From: Arthrinium phaeospermum | Lineage: Eukaryota > Ascomycota > Sordariomycetes > Amphisphaeriales > Apiosporaceae | DNA length: 64,000 bases | Direction of reading: 5' to 3' | Assembly (NCBI GenBank): GCA_006503535.1 | Contig: QYRS01000013.1 | Coordinates: forward strand, 62,001-126,000 | In this document: positions 35,995-47,194 of the stretch, piece by piece | Layout of the letters: each line of letters starts with the position of its first letter | How positions within the stretch are numbered: the stretch's first letter is position 1 | Notes under the pieces: model-generated | The model's input: the letters and a program-made list of their open reading frames with translations, nothing else | What the model was told of the DNA's origin: nothing | The model's database searches: none | Program-made: the position numbers and the translations under genes

Positions 35995-36449
35995 GGTCAA
36001 GGTTCACTCGTAGTTTCGTCGGTAGCGCTTGTCGGTCGTGACGGTCGCAGTCGTACATGCGTTGTCTGGCCGTGGATGGCTTTGGTATGCGCACAGCATA
36101 TGCCGGTCGGTGGTGGGCAAGCAAAGGGACGGACGGGAGCGAGCGGGACGGAAGGACTTGACCGCCTGGGCTTGGGCCTGGGGCTGGGCCTGGGGCTGGG
36201 GATCACGAGAGAAGAACAGAATCGAGAAAGCGAACCAAGGCCTCGCGATGCGCCGGAGCCGAGCAAACGAGGACTATTGCACGGGAAGTGACATGCCACA
36301 TTCGCCGCCGGGTGAGAACAGCGTGAAATGCACTTGGATAGCCCGGGTCCAGATCCGAAAGAGGTCAAGTCAAGATGGCCGGATGAAGGAACGAACAAAC
36401 AAACAAACAAACAAACGAGCGGACGGACGATGGGTGGGTGTGTATGTGT

Positions 36450-36504
<55 letters not shown>

Positions 36505-37845
36505 TGTGTGTGTGTGTGTGTGCGTGCGTGAATGACGGATGATGGTGGATGCGAGCGAGGGTGCGTGCGTGCGTGCGTGCGCCTGTCTGTCTGTCTGGTT
36601 GCTGGTTGCTGGCTGTCTGGCTGTCTGTCCGCCTGTCTGCTTAATGTTTATGGTAGAGGAGAGTAGGGCCAATCGAATCCAGCGTCGCGCGTTGATAGCT
36701 TCACCCAGCCTAGCGCGGGGTGAACAGACGGGATTCCTGTTCTAGTGGGATTCTGAGTTGGGATGGATGGCAAGATGGACACTGGAACCTGGACACGGCA
36801 CACTGGACTGACTAGGCCGGGGGGTCAATCGGATCGGATCGCCTTAATTGATCATTGATCGCTCCTCTAGGTACTCTTTGGTCGTCCCCTCAATACTGAG
36901 GTTGGAATTTTTGTTCCGTCTTGCTGACTCTCTACAATACTCAAGTAACCTTGGTTATACAGCCGAATACCAAAAGAACACGACCCTGCCTGCAAAACCG
37001 GGAGGGTCGCCGGGGAGATCATGTTTCAGTGGTGTGCATGTTTTGTTTTTCGCTTCCGCCCGGAGTTTGGCAGAACCGCACCGTCCATTGGCCAACAAGG
37101 CATGAACGCATACCACCCACCTGCCTGCATAGGCAAAACTTAGCCGTCCCGGCTCCTGCCCTGCTTGGGCTGGCATACCTAGTAGGTAGGTTAGTAGTAG
37201 GTATTGCTGCAAAACAGCATGGCGTCCATGCCCTCAAGCGGCTGGCTGCATGGTTTCAATTACCTGCTCAATACTCGCTCACTCAACACATAATGGCATG
37301 TGTGTGCTTGTCGGGAACGCGTCCTAGTTCATGGCCGTCTTGGTCCCTCCTCGGACCGGCGTCGGCGTCGGCGTCGGTGGCCAGGCCAAACTGCTACGTA
37401 AAAGGGCTGCGCACTAACCGGATCACATTTGAGTTCAAGCAAGCATGTCAGTCAGTACCTGTTCAGCTTGAATGATACTCCCAGTTCGTAAAAGGCCGCC
37501 ACTGGTTGAATCTTTGGGGGAATTTCTTGCTACCACTCTCGGATACTCTGCTCCGCCGCCCACAGTTCTTTGGAAAACGAACGACTCGTGTGATTGCAAG
37601 AATGGATATGGGCGTGGCGGGACCTTGAACAGGCCAATGTGGCGTAGCAACTACATCAGGTGGTTGGATCAATGTGGATATTATCCTAATCTACCTACAG
37701 TACAGTTTAAGAACCATCAGATGCCGTGACTCCATGCACTCATGCTAGCATCCCCAGTGTCCGACTCTGGTCTATGAAACGCGCCGTATACAAAAATAGG
37801 GGCTGTGGTATCAAGGTTGGGTATAGGGATTCCTAAGAGGGGGTT
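35995..37845. other. Kinase-gene promoter and IDH1 3' flank
   Basis: About 1.85 kb. Holds (GGGCTGGGCCT)-type repeats (about 36167-36200), an ACAA array, a compound TG/AG/TG microsatellite, GTGC and CTGT tetramer arrays (about 36395-36600), and further on a GTCGGC repeat (about 37360-37378). No gene recognised. Confidence 0.5.
36395..36600. repeat. Compound microsatellite block
   Basis: In order: (ACAA)n, (TG)n, a long (AG)n of about 18 units, (TG)n, (GTGC)n and (CTGT)n. All lie in the presumed promoter or leader of the kinase gene, 400-600 bp upstream of its ATG. Confidence 0.9.
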
Positions 37846-39261
37846 TTACAGCGTCTCCATCTTGTTGAGGATGGCGCGGGTGAATTCGTGAGTGGTGGCC
37901 TCACCGCCCATATCCCGTGTTCGCGACTTGCTATAGGTTTGGTCAGTAACTCGGCGAACCCTAGGGGGAAATGTGAAAGGGGTAGATTTGGTGGGGAAAC
38001 GTACCCCTCGGCAATAACGTCGTAGACGGCCTTGGAGATGCGGTTGGCATGGTCATCCAGACCAAGGTGGCGCAGCAGCATGGAGCCGGACAGCAGGAGA
38101 GCGGTAGGGTTGGCCTGGTCCTTGCCCTTGATGTCGAGACCGACGTGACGGCAGCCAGGCTCGAAGACGGCGACGTCACGGCCCATGTTGCAACCGGGGA
38201 CGATACCAGGGCCACCGACGAGGGCGGCGCCAATGTTGGACAGAATGCCACCGTACAGGTTGGGCATGACCATGACGTCGAATTGCTGGGGCTTGGAGAC
38301 ACACTGCATGCTGGCGTTGTCGACAATCATGTCGTTGTACTCGAGGGTCGGGTACTCCTTGGCGACACTGGCGCAGGTGTTGCGGAACAGGCCGTCAGCC
38401 AGCTTCATGATGTTGGCCTTGTGGATGCAGGTGACCTTCTTGCGGCCGTTGGCAAGGGCGAAAGAGAAGGCAAACTTGGCAATGCGCTCCGACTTGGCGC
38501 GGGTGATGATCTTGAGCGACTCGACGACGCCAGGCACACTCTGGTGCTCCAGGCCGCTGTACTCTCCCTCGGTGTTCTCTCGGATGATGCAGAGGTCGAT
38601 GTTCTTGTGGCGGGTCTCGTAGCCGGGAATGTTCTTGATGAGACAGATGGAGGCGTAGATGTCGAGCTCCTGACGCATGGCGACGTTGAAGCTCTGGTGG
38701 CCGGATCGGCTGATGGGAGTGTGGAGAATGCCCTTCAAGCCCAGCTTGTTCCTCTTGAGAGAAGCAACGGACTCGCGGAAGGCCTCCTCGGCACTGCCGG
38801 GGGAGCCAGAGTCCACACCAGAGACGTCGATCTGCTCCCAGTCAATGGGGACATTGTCGGCCTTGAAGATGGTCTTGACGCTCTCGGCGACCTCGGTACC
38901 GATGCCATCACCGGGGATCAGGGTGACTGTGTACTTGCTGCCGAACTTGGTGGGCTTGAAGATGTCCGACTGGATGGTGGCGTAGGATCGGGCGGCGGCA
39001 CGGGGTTGCTGGTGAGCAGCAGCTCGCACCAGGCGCTAAAGAGGAACACACATGTCAATGTCGGCGTCGAGACAGGAAGTCCAGAGTCAAAATGAGGCTG
39101 CAGTATATGTAGCCAGCTTTTGCGACCAATCCCCGCCATTCAATGGGCAGCGGCGTGCATGGAGAGAGAGAGAGAGAGAGGGACAGGGACAGGCAGGCCA
39201 ACAAGCAAGAAGAGAGTTCTGGATTTACCTGAGCTGCACGTGCCGAGTTGCGCGAAAGCAT
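37846..39261 (-). CDS. IDH1: NAD-isocitrate dehydrogenase subunit 1, mitochondrial
   Basis: Regulatory subunit of the TCA-cycle IDH3 octamer. Exons 39261-39229, 39035-38005 and 37930-37846 give 382 aa. A presequence MLSRNSARAAQ|RLVRAAAHQQ is split by a 193-bp intron, the longest found here. The mature part begins near YATIQSDIF. Family blocks: VTLIPGDGIGTEV, DLCIIRENTEGEYSGLEHQ, RKKVTCIHKANIMK, DNASMQCVSKPQQFD and PNLYGGILSN. In the substrate-loop region GLKGILHTPISRSGHQSFNV, Ser and His replace some Arg residues of catalytic subunits, as in IDH1-type regulatory chains. The last splice yields GKSRTRDMGGEATTHEFTRA, the normal C-terminus. Strong and complete. Confidence 0.96.
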
Positions 39262-39647
39262 TGTGGCAGATGCGAATTGTCTTATTGCAATGTCTGGGCA
39301 AAGGTAGGGGAGTGAGAAAAGAAGATGGCGGCGTCCAGGGCAGACGGTAGAACTAGAGTTGAAGACAACGGGCAAATGGTGTATAGTGCATGTGAAGAAG
39401 AAATATCACAAATTGGAATGCCTGCTTGGGTTGGGTTGCAGCTTGCATGCAAATAGCGCAAAAGATCTGCTAGCTCACTTATCTCCTCCAGCAAGTAGTC
39501 AGAGTCTAAGCCGAAGACTTCCGAGCCGCCTGGAGAGTGCTTTGGGCGGCACTAGCTGACTTTCCCAGTTGCATCAATGGGTCTGGCTGCCGCCGCAATG
39601 TGCTAACGGCTCAAACCTAAGGTACCTGCTGTACTGCCACTACCTAC

Positions 39648-39663
39648 TACGGAGTACTCCGTA
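39648..39663. promoter_or_regulatory. Perfect palindrome TACGGAGTACTCCGTA
   Basis: Sixteen bases identical to their own reverse complement, carrying CGG and CCG triplets separated by six bases (CGG-N6-CCG), the geometry of Zn(II)2Cys6 dimer sites. It lies about 390 bp upstream of IDH1 and 900 bp upstream of the acyl-CoA ligase. Confidence 0.55.
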
Positions 39664-40450
39664 CAGACAGACCTTTCGCTCAATGTCCACCTGTAGCGTC
39701 TTTGCCCACTGAATCCTGACGCCTTACCCTGTCATCCTACTACCTTCTTTTTATGTACACCCACCCACTCACTAAGCCACATGTGGCGAAGCAAATACCC
39801 TCGGGAGACTAGGTAGGTTACTCGACAACTTCACGAGAAACCAAAGAGATTGGTCCAGCAGGAGCAAAGCCGTGTTTGGATGTCGCATTGCCCTCCCCGC
39901 CTCCCTTCATGTTTCTTCAATAGATGCAAAGCAAGCAGTAACCATATGTGCCAGGCCGAAAAGCATCAGCGTACCGTCTCATAGAATCCCATACTTGTAA
40001 GCCAACAACTTTAGATGCAGTCAGTAATAGTACGGTAGACTACGTTTATCAAACTTCCGTCAGTGCCTGCCTGCTCTAGCTTCTCGTTGACCAATAGCTG
40101 CTACTGCCTCGTTGCTCGAGCGAGCATCATGCAGTATGGGTAGGCTTACATCAATATATAAAGTATATGAATTGATGATGGTTGGCCATGCCAATTCGTG
40201 ACTTGCTCTCGCGAAACAGGTATTCCGAGTCCACCGCGGCGACCGTCACACACCACAGCAACCACAGCACGGTGTTGCCCATCTGTGCGTACCTACGTCA
40301 CACCGAACACCGACTGTGACGATCCAAGAGGGATGGCCTCTGCAACGCCAACATCGGGCTGCAGTGAGTCGAGGCCACGAATGGGCATTACCCCGCAGAC
40401 CCCTCACCAGCGACAATGCAGGCTAGGTCACCGGGTGCCGGGTTACGGAA

Positions 40451-40457
40451 TATATAG
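40451..40457 (+). promoter_or_regulatory. TATA box of acyl-CoA ligase gene
   Basis: TATATAG about 107 bp before the ATG at 40564, a usual fungal spacing. Confidence 0.5.
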
Positions 40458-40563
40458 GGGATGATTGCATATCTACCTCTGGCTGGAACTTGGCCTCTCC
40501 AGTACAACCCGGCGCCTGTCTAGCAACTAGCACCCAGCAACCACCAGCGAACCCAGCCCAGTC

Positions 40564-42613
40564 ATGCCCGTCTTCAAAAGCAAGCATCCCGACATTGCCT
40601 GTATGTATAGCCTACCCCTATATACCCATCTGTCGTGTATCCGCCTGACGGCCGTCAAAGTTCCCGAGCATTGCACCATATGGGAGTGGCTTTTCGATGA
40701 GAAGTCTTCGTACTCTCCCCTTAATAAGTTCCCTCAGACGGACTGGGCAGGTTACACCGACGCGGCCACCAAGGACCACCTGTCCTGGAAAGGGGTCAAG
40801 GACGCGGCAACGCATATCTCCACGGCTTTGAGATCCAAGTATGGATTTCAGGCCAATGACACCATTTCTCTGTAAGCGACTTTCGGTGTTTATTCCCCCT
40901 TATCCCAGTGTCTCATGAGGGAAGGAGCAACCGTGTATTCGAGAGATATTCATAATCAATACGCCTCCTGGAAACATACTGGTCACAGGAGGAGATGCTA
41001 ATGCCGAGAATCGATAGGTTTAGTAGGAATACGATATGGTAGGAGACTCCTGATAGCTCCATGAACGCCCAGCCTGTCGCATGCTCCAGCGAGAGAAGAC
41101 CCGCTAACCATGGCGTCAAAAAGGTATCCTGTGACCTTGTTCGCAGCAGTCCGTCTGGGTGAGTTTCCCCCCTGACCAGGCCCGATGCTAAAGATGGGCA
41201 AACTAACGCCACACAGGCGGTGTCGTGTCGGGTGCATCACCGGCGTACAACGTCGAGGAAATGGCCTATGCTCTCACGGCGGCAAACTCCAAGTATCTGG
41301 CCACGCACCCGACATCGATAAAAGTGGCCGAGCAGGCAGCCCGCATCGCCGGGATCCCCAAATCCCACATCTTTTTGCTGGAGGGTGAGCTTGAAGGGTA
41401 CACAACAATACAGCAGCTAATCCAGATGGGGAAGAGGCAGGGAGAGCACGGCCAAGCTCCGGTTGCCAGCCTTCCGCCGAGTAAGAAGAACGGGGAGGTT
41501 TGCGCGTTCCTCAGCTTCTCGTCCGGCACCACGGGGCTTCCCAAGGCTGTCATGATCAGCCACCAGAACGCCATCGCCCAGGCGCTGCAGATCGAGATGC
41601 TCAAGCCGGACGACCAGCCGAGGAAGGCTCTCGGCGTTCTGCCGCTTTTCCACATCACTGGGATAGTGCACAGCATGATATTGCCCGTCTTCATCAACGC
41701 CGAAGTCATCATGCTCCCCGCCTTCAGCATGGGCTCCATGCTCTCCGCCGTTGTAGAGTACCAGATCCCCGAGCTCCTCCTGGTGCCGCCTATCCTGATA
41801 CGTCTGGTACGCGACCCAACTGTTCCGAAATACGACCTGGGCTGCGTGAAGCGCTTTTCGAGCGGTGCGGCCCCCTTATCCGCGGAGATCATTCAGCAGC
41901 TGAGGGACAAGTTCCCAGGTACGGGGTTCAAGCAAGGCTATGGCATGACCGAATCATGTTCTTGTATCACTACCCACCCTCCGGATAAGTACAGTTACGA
42001 CTACGCGCACATGGGAGGTACCATCGTCGCTTCCACCGAGGTCAAGCTGGTGAAGGACGACGGCACCGAAGCGGGGCTTGGGGAGCCTGGAGAGATCTGG
42101 GCACGTGGCCCACAGATAGTCATGGGCTACCTGAACAATGACAAAGCAACCAGGGAAACATTTGATGCAGATGGCTTCCTGCACACGGGGGATCAGGGTA
42201 TGATTGACGATGAAGGGTTCATCACCATCACGGATCGTATCAAGGAGATGATCAAAGTGAATGGGATCGGTGTGGCACCCGCCGAATTGGAGGATCTCCT
42301 CCTGGGACATGTAAAGGTTGAAGACTCCGCGGTACTAGGGATCCCTGACGACTGGTCCGGCGAGCGACCCAAGGCATATGTGGTTCTCAAAAAAGGGGTA
42401 GCTCGTGGCGAGAGTATCGGCCGAGAACTCATCAAGTATGTTGAAGGAAACAAGGTAAAGCACAAGTGGATCAAGGAGATCGAGTTCATCGACGAAATCC
42501 CCAAGAGTGCCAGCGGGAAGATCCTGCGGCGTGTTTTGCGAGACAAGGCTAAGCAGGGCATACAAGGCACTGTGGTGAAGGCAGAGGGCGGCGGCCCTAG
42601 AGCGAGGCTGTGA
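40564..42613 (+). CDS. Peroxisomal acyl-CoA / 4-coumarate-CoA ligase-like enzyme
   Basis: ANL-family adenylating enzyme that activates an acid to its CoA thioester. Five exons: 40564-40600, 40661-40871, 41018-41038 (a 21-nt micro-exon), 41124-41158 and 41217-42613, in phase to 566 aa. The small exons are needed to complete the block NDTISLFSRNTIWYPVTLFA leading to GGVVSGASPAYN. Motifs: P-loop SFSSGTTGLPKAVMISH, YGMTESCSC, GYLNNDKATRETFD, LHTGDQG, DRIKEMIKVNG and catalytic-Lys loop SASGKILRR. The C-terminus is ARL, a PTS1 peroxisomal signal. Substrate unknown (aryl or medium-chain acid). Its 3' end lies 43 bp from the convergent G-patch gene. Confidence 0.92.
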
Positions 42614-42656
42614 CACAGCCTATGGAGGCTTCTGTGCCTATTACTTGTTAGCTAGA

Positions 42657-43821
42657 CTAGATAGCTTCTCCCGGTTGCCCAACGCCCGGGGCAGGGTCAA
42701 CGACGATGCACATGAAGACTTGCCGAGCCAACAGGAACTCATCATTACCCAGCAATGCTATGCGCCTCGCACACCATCTCACGTATTTCACTACTTGCCC
42801 TTCACCATCCGTTGCAGAGCGAGTTGGGATATCGCGGCTTGCTTTGGAACAAGAGTGGATCCCGATCGAAGGGGCATTCCCAGGTCTCCTCATCACTTTT
42901 GGCGCTGCCAGTGGTCGACTTCTTGTTCTTATCGGTAAGTTGGCCCTCGGTAACGTGAAGGGTCGAACCGGTGTGCAGTTCCTTCCTAATACTGTTAGCG
43001 CCTGCCGAGGCCTGGAAATTTGTAGAGATGCAAAGGCAATATTCACCTGGGCATTGCTGACCTGGCTAGCAGCACTGGATGCACGTCGGGAGACCTGGTG
43101 CTCCATTCTCTTCCGAGATCCAACGCCCGGGTTGTAATCCTTTCGGTCCGGGACAAGTTGTTCAGTGGTGAGGACAGGCTCGGTAATACCATCACCTCTT
43201 GCACCCAGGCCTTGACCGGGCTTCCACCCGTTCTTCATCATCATCTTCATCCCGTAATTTGCAGGCGAAGCCTTCGGCTGCGGCATCTCATAATCAACAT
43301 AGCCCGGCTGACTATCCAACTGCATTTTTGCTGATTCGGCTGGCAAGCCCTTGGCAGTGGATCTAGGGGTTTCGACGCTGCACGGGTGACGCTTCTCTCC
43401 ACCAACATGAGTGTAGGCAGCCTCTTGTTGAAACTCGTTGGCGATATGGGGGCCCTGGGTTTTCGCTGTGGCAGGATTTGAAGCTTCCAGCGCATTGGTC
43501 GCCGATGCTGCATTAGAAGTCTCTGCCAAGGCCGCCAGGGTCTCTTGGATGCCCTCGAGGGCAGTCAGCTCGAGGCAACTCAAGGTCGAGTGAGCTTCAA
43601 CGTAAGCAACGACCTAGTCATGTGTCAATTCAATAAGGCAACCAAGACTACGAAGACCAGAGTGTCTTGCTCGAACTTACCGACTTGAAGACGCGATGGG
43701 CCAGATCAGCCTCATCATCAGTCTCGAGAGAAGCCTTGATCATCTTGTGCAGGATGATCTTGTCCTTCTCTTCAAACTTGTCCAGCAAGTGGTCTAGCAT
43801 CTCGGACCGAAGCGAGGGCAT
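42657..43821 (-). CDS. G-patch domain protein of unknown role
   Basis: Exon A 43821-43681, intron 43680-43614, exon B 43613-42657, 365 aa as read. The N-terminus is helical and charged (LDHLLDKFEEKDKIILHKMI; VEAHSTLSCLELTALEGIQE). The central G-patch reads NYGMKMMMKNGWKPGQGLGA followed by GITEPVL and DYNPGVGSRKR. G-patches recruit or activate DEAH helicases in RNA metabolism. The last 100 or so residues, after SSAASQ, are basic and featureless; a further intron (for example GTGAAT at about 43047, CTAACAG acceptor) may remove part of them. The frame also continues in phase upstream of the ATG (GLTVDWSFEGSKYLK), so the true start may lie in an earlier exon beyond 43870. Confidence 0.6.
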
Positions 43822-44797
43822 CTTCAAGTACTTTGAACCTTCGAATGACCAATCAACGGTGAGCCCAGATGCTTGGGCAAATTGACAAAGGGAGGAAGGA
43901 AGATGGGTGTCTCAACAGGCCTCGATGGCCTGGAACATTGGTATGCCAATTGACAACGGCGCCCCGAGTTCACAATGAACAAAGCCTGCCCCGATATTGG
44001 GTGTTTGGAATGTTTTGAACAACCTTGGATTGCCTCAAGTATTGTTAGTCTGGCAATTTTCAGACAGTTGCAATCAAAGCTGGCAGCTGGTTGGTTCCAT
44101 TGGCCTACCTTGTAATCAATGTGCCGGTCAGTGGGGGACCCAAGTTGCATCCGTGTTGTTCTGGAAACACGGATCAACGGTTGCCTGGGGCAGGATGGAG
44201 GTCAATGAAGTACCATCAAATGTAGGTGATGTAGGTGCCTACAGCCCACCTGGGCAGACATAAAGGGGGCCGAGGTACATTAGGTACCTAACGTATAAGC
44301 AACCTAGATGGAAGTCGCGACGTGCCACGCTTAACTTCATGTTGTTAGCAGAACATTGGGCCCTTGCCATTCACATCCCAAAAAAGTGCACTCTCATCGA
44401 CTGATGTCAATATATCAATCATTTGATTGACGGTCGTTTACCTCATCTGTTCCAGACTTCAAGGCATTGACAGATGAAACCAAGTGTACCTAAGGTGGTA
44501 TTGCCTCTCTACTTGGTAGAGCCGTCCATCCACCAGTCCATGAAGCGACATGATAGCCCAGGTTCAGGCGAGTCCTCGCAATGCTTTAAGCTCCCAGGAA
44601 GCCGCCCCTTCCACTGCCCAATCTTTGACATCCAACTGGCATTGGCCCGTATATTGCGATCCAACCGATCCCCAACTGCCATCATAGGACGGACTCTCAG
44701 CCCGATCGCCCTTTGTTGTGACCCAGGTTCTAGAAGGCCGTGTTAGCTAACGAACAACACGGGTCTCCGCACCCGCGGGGAGAGGGGGCAGAGTTAC
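43822..44797. other. Intergenic, G-patch gene 5' / small secreted protein 3'
   Basis: About 975 bp. The first 50-60 bp on the minus strand may be an upstream coding exon of the G-patch gene. The rest shows no supportable gene. Confidence 0.4.
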
Positions 44798-45058
44798 CTA
44801 TGGGATAGGAGCCACGAGAGATGCAGCACAGGCGGCCTGACAAGTACCGTATGCCGAGTTGCAGGCGACGACCGCTGCAGGAGCGGCGACGGCAGCCACG
44901 GTGCCAAAGGTGAAGCCAGCAGCACTATAACACGCGACCACGACAGCTGAGCACCCTGCCTGACAAATTCCGTAGGCCAGTGGGCCCGCGATAGTAGCTG
45001 CAGTGGAAGATAGAACGAGGAGGGTGTATCGAAGCGGCTGCATTGTGATATATCGCAC
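44798..45058 (-). CDS. Small secreted cysteine-rich protein (zygote-specific-protein-like)
   Basis: 86 aa. A signal peptide (LRYTLLVLSSTAATIAG) is followed by a very hydrophobic, Ala-rich mature part. It contains two copies of an AYGxCQAxC module, AYGICQAGCSAVVVACY and CNSAYGTCQAACAASLV, joined by FTFGTVAAVAAPAAVVA. Six cysteines in all. I recognise the pattern from filamentous-fungal proteins annotated as zygote-specific cysteine-rich. Function unknown; secreted or membrane-associated. A TATA-like element lies about 85 bp upstream. The second Met (residue 6) could also start the protein. Confidence 0.78.
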   Translation of the reverse strand: MRYITMQPLRYTLLVLSSTAATIAGPLAYGICQAGCSAVVVACYSAAGFTFGTVAAVAAPAAVVACNSAYGTCQAACAASLVAPIP

Positions 45059-46405
45059 GGCTACTGTTACCTTAAGATACGTATATGATTGAGGCTAGGA
45101 AAGAAAGCCGATGCGGTCGAAGAGATCAGGACGAAGACCATATATAAGGCAACGGAGAGAACAATGAGGGGGTGAGGTCAGATGTACCGAAGGAAGACGG
45201 CTGTCTGCATGCTCGGGTCACACCGAGACGGTGGGCCTCCCACAGCAGCCCCAATGGTTGATCTTGTCCGTGATGGCAATCATTTGCCCCGAGACGTCAA
45301 GATCGAGAAACGAACCTGGCAGTGTATATGACCAGATTAGCTCCTCGATTGCATCCTGGCCTCATCTCGTCACAAGTAGGCTTCGCCGGGAGTCTCTTCA
45401 GGGGGGCTGCCAACCAACCCTGGAACTATGCACACGGCATGGTATCAACCATGTCCCCGGCAAGAAGGTTCGCAAATGTAGTGACTTGACAATGCCCCGG
45501 GCCCGAAACGGGTTCACCTACGTAGATAATGCATTTTGGGTTGTGTATTGGTAATACTATATTGCAATCTAGCTCACACCCGATGGGTAAGTCGCCAAGG
45601 CAGGAATTTATGACCGAGCTTCTTGCCGAGTTCAATGCTTGGGAGACCATCTACCGCCCAACTCGACAATCCAAGCAACGTGACTGTACTCCGGGTTATA
45701 TGAAACCCCGGGGCCCGTACTTGCGCCTACACAAAGGTGGCCACTACAGGGCAATCGCAGGGCACAAGTTACGCAGGCCCCAGCAGCCCGCATCTGATAG
45801 TCGCCGGATATGCCATGGCCTGATCAGAGCTCGCTGTAGGAAACACTCTAGGGTGTCGGGAGGGTGCTGGAGCTAACCGCGTAGAGCCCAGGCTAGTCCA
45901 TAGGGCAGCAGGAGCTGGTGCTCCATGTGAATCGGTCATACATTGCTCATGCATTGCCAGTTTCTGGTGCGTCCATCATGAAGTCGCTAGATCATTGCCA
46001 AGTCAGCAGTGGAACTCCTATATTAATGAACCAATCTGGAACTGTAGAAAGGAGTGTTCAGAGTAAACAATATTTCGCATCAAGATCGACCTTGTAGTAG
46101 GTGATTCAAATACAATCTAGCTTATTATTGGATAATTCATCATGAAAAGGGCTGGGCGAAGGGGAAAAACAGCATTAGTAAAACTTACGGGTGGTTCGTG
46201 GGGGTAGCACCGAGTACTCTATGTAAGTGTACGCTGAAAGTGACTCAAATCTCCTGTAGGGTTCTGACACAAGTGGCTGGGAGAATGCGATATGGAGTCC
46301 CCGTCTTCCAGGGGGCCAAGGGAGTGCTTCTGACAGCTGAAGTGCTGCCGAATGCGTCATGCTTCCTTGACCTGCGCCGCTGGCAGCTGCAATATCAACC
46401 ATGGC
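45059..46405. other. Intergenic, small secreted protein 5' / SVP26 3'
   Basis: About 1.35 kb, AT-richer between 46000 and 46190. No frame with protein character and no repeat array. Confidence 0.5.
45140..45147 (-). promoter_or_regulatory. TATA element of the small secreted protein gene
   Basis: TTATATAT as read on the minus strand, about 85 bp upstream of the ATG. Confidence 0.45.
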
Positions 46406-47194
46406 TCAGAAGCGATCTTCAGGCTTCTTCCAGCCAGCCATCCGACTCACTTCGCCTATACCAGATAGAATGTGGTCCACGCCAAGCTTGACTATACTTT
46501 GCCTCTTGTTCTTCCCGTCCGAGTCGTGCGAGGGCGGTTCACTACCGATGGTAGGCAGCACATTGTCACTAGCCGACAAGCTGACAAAGAGGGCGAAAGG
46601 AACGAACCAAACGCAGAGTCCAAAGAACGAGGCGATCTCGGTGAAGCTCGGGATATCTGGTTGGTCGTACACGCTATTCATTGCCGCGTAGGAGCGTGAC
46701 TGCGCATTGGAAAAGTGGCGGAACCAGAAGTAGTGGTTGACAAGAACGAGAACTGGCATTGTCCAGGTTAGTTCCAGAGCGCGGCTGCGTTCCAAGAGAA
46801 GGGGAACTCACGGCACGAGGCAAGAAACAAGGGATCCGTGAGCTTGACGAAGGGGAAGCGTCGCATGTTGCCCAAGTAGACCACGTGGGATGCGATGCCC
46901 ATCAGGGTCAGGGCCAAGGGGAAGCCATCGGCAAGGCACAGGATGAGCTGAAGGCCAATGATGGCGTATATGAGCCGGGTGAGGAGACGTTTGGCTATGA
47001 CGGTGTGCTCTTCGACCAGCTCTGAGAGGTAGTAGAGGCCGGAAGCTATAGTTGTGGAATTGAAGTCGTCAGCTTCCAAAGGACGTCTCGCATCAATTCA
47101 ATTGATGGCGGGAGCGTGGCCTACCAATTGCCAGAGTCAGAAAGCAGAAGCCCACGACGGAGCCTAAATAGCCGACCAGAGGTAGAATCCACAT
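46406..47194 (-). CDS. SVP26: SVP26/TEX261 family early-secretory membrane protein
   Basis: ER-Golgi cargo receptor (Erv26) that exports type II mannosyltransferases and alkaline phosphatase precursors. Exons 47194-47125, 47045-46812 and 46752-46406 (introns 79 and 59 bp) give 216 aa. The N-terminus is MWILPLVGYLGSVVGFCFLT. The family block ASGLYYLSELVEEHTVIAKR is formed across the first splice. Then come IGLQLILCLADGFPL, HVVYLGNMRRFPFVKLTDP, NHYFWFRHF and SFTEIASFFGLCVWFVPFALF. Four hydrophobic segments. The polar cytosolic tail ends KKPEDRF. Divergent from BUD23. Confidence 0.92.

Larger units (their letters stand above)
39262..40563. other. Divergent intergenic, IDH1 / acyl-CoA ligase
   Basis: About 1.3 kb. 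A GA run and an IDH1 leader lie near the left end. A perfect 16-bp palindrome lies at 39648-39663, and TATA elements at 40155-40162 and 40451-40457. No gene seen. Confidence 0.5.

Noticed and set aside
36395..36600. CRISPR-like or structured repeat array
   Set aside because: Simple di- and tetranucleotide microsatellites without spacers.
38049..39095. 348-codon plus-strand frame opposite IDH1
   Set aside because: Antisense shadow of IDH1.
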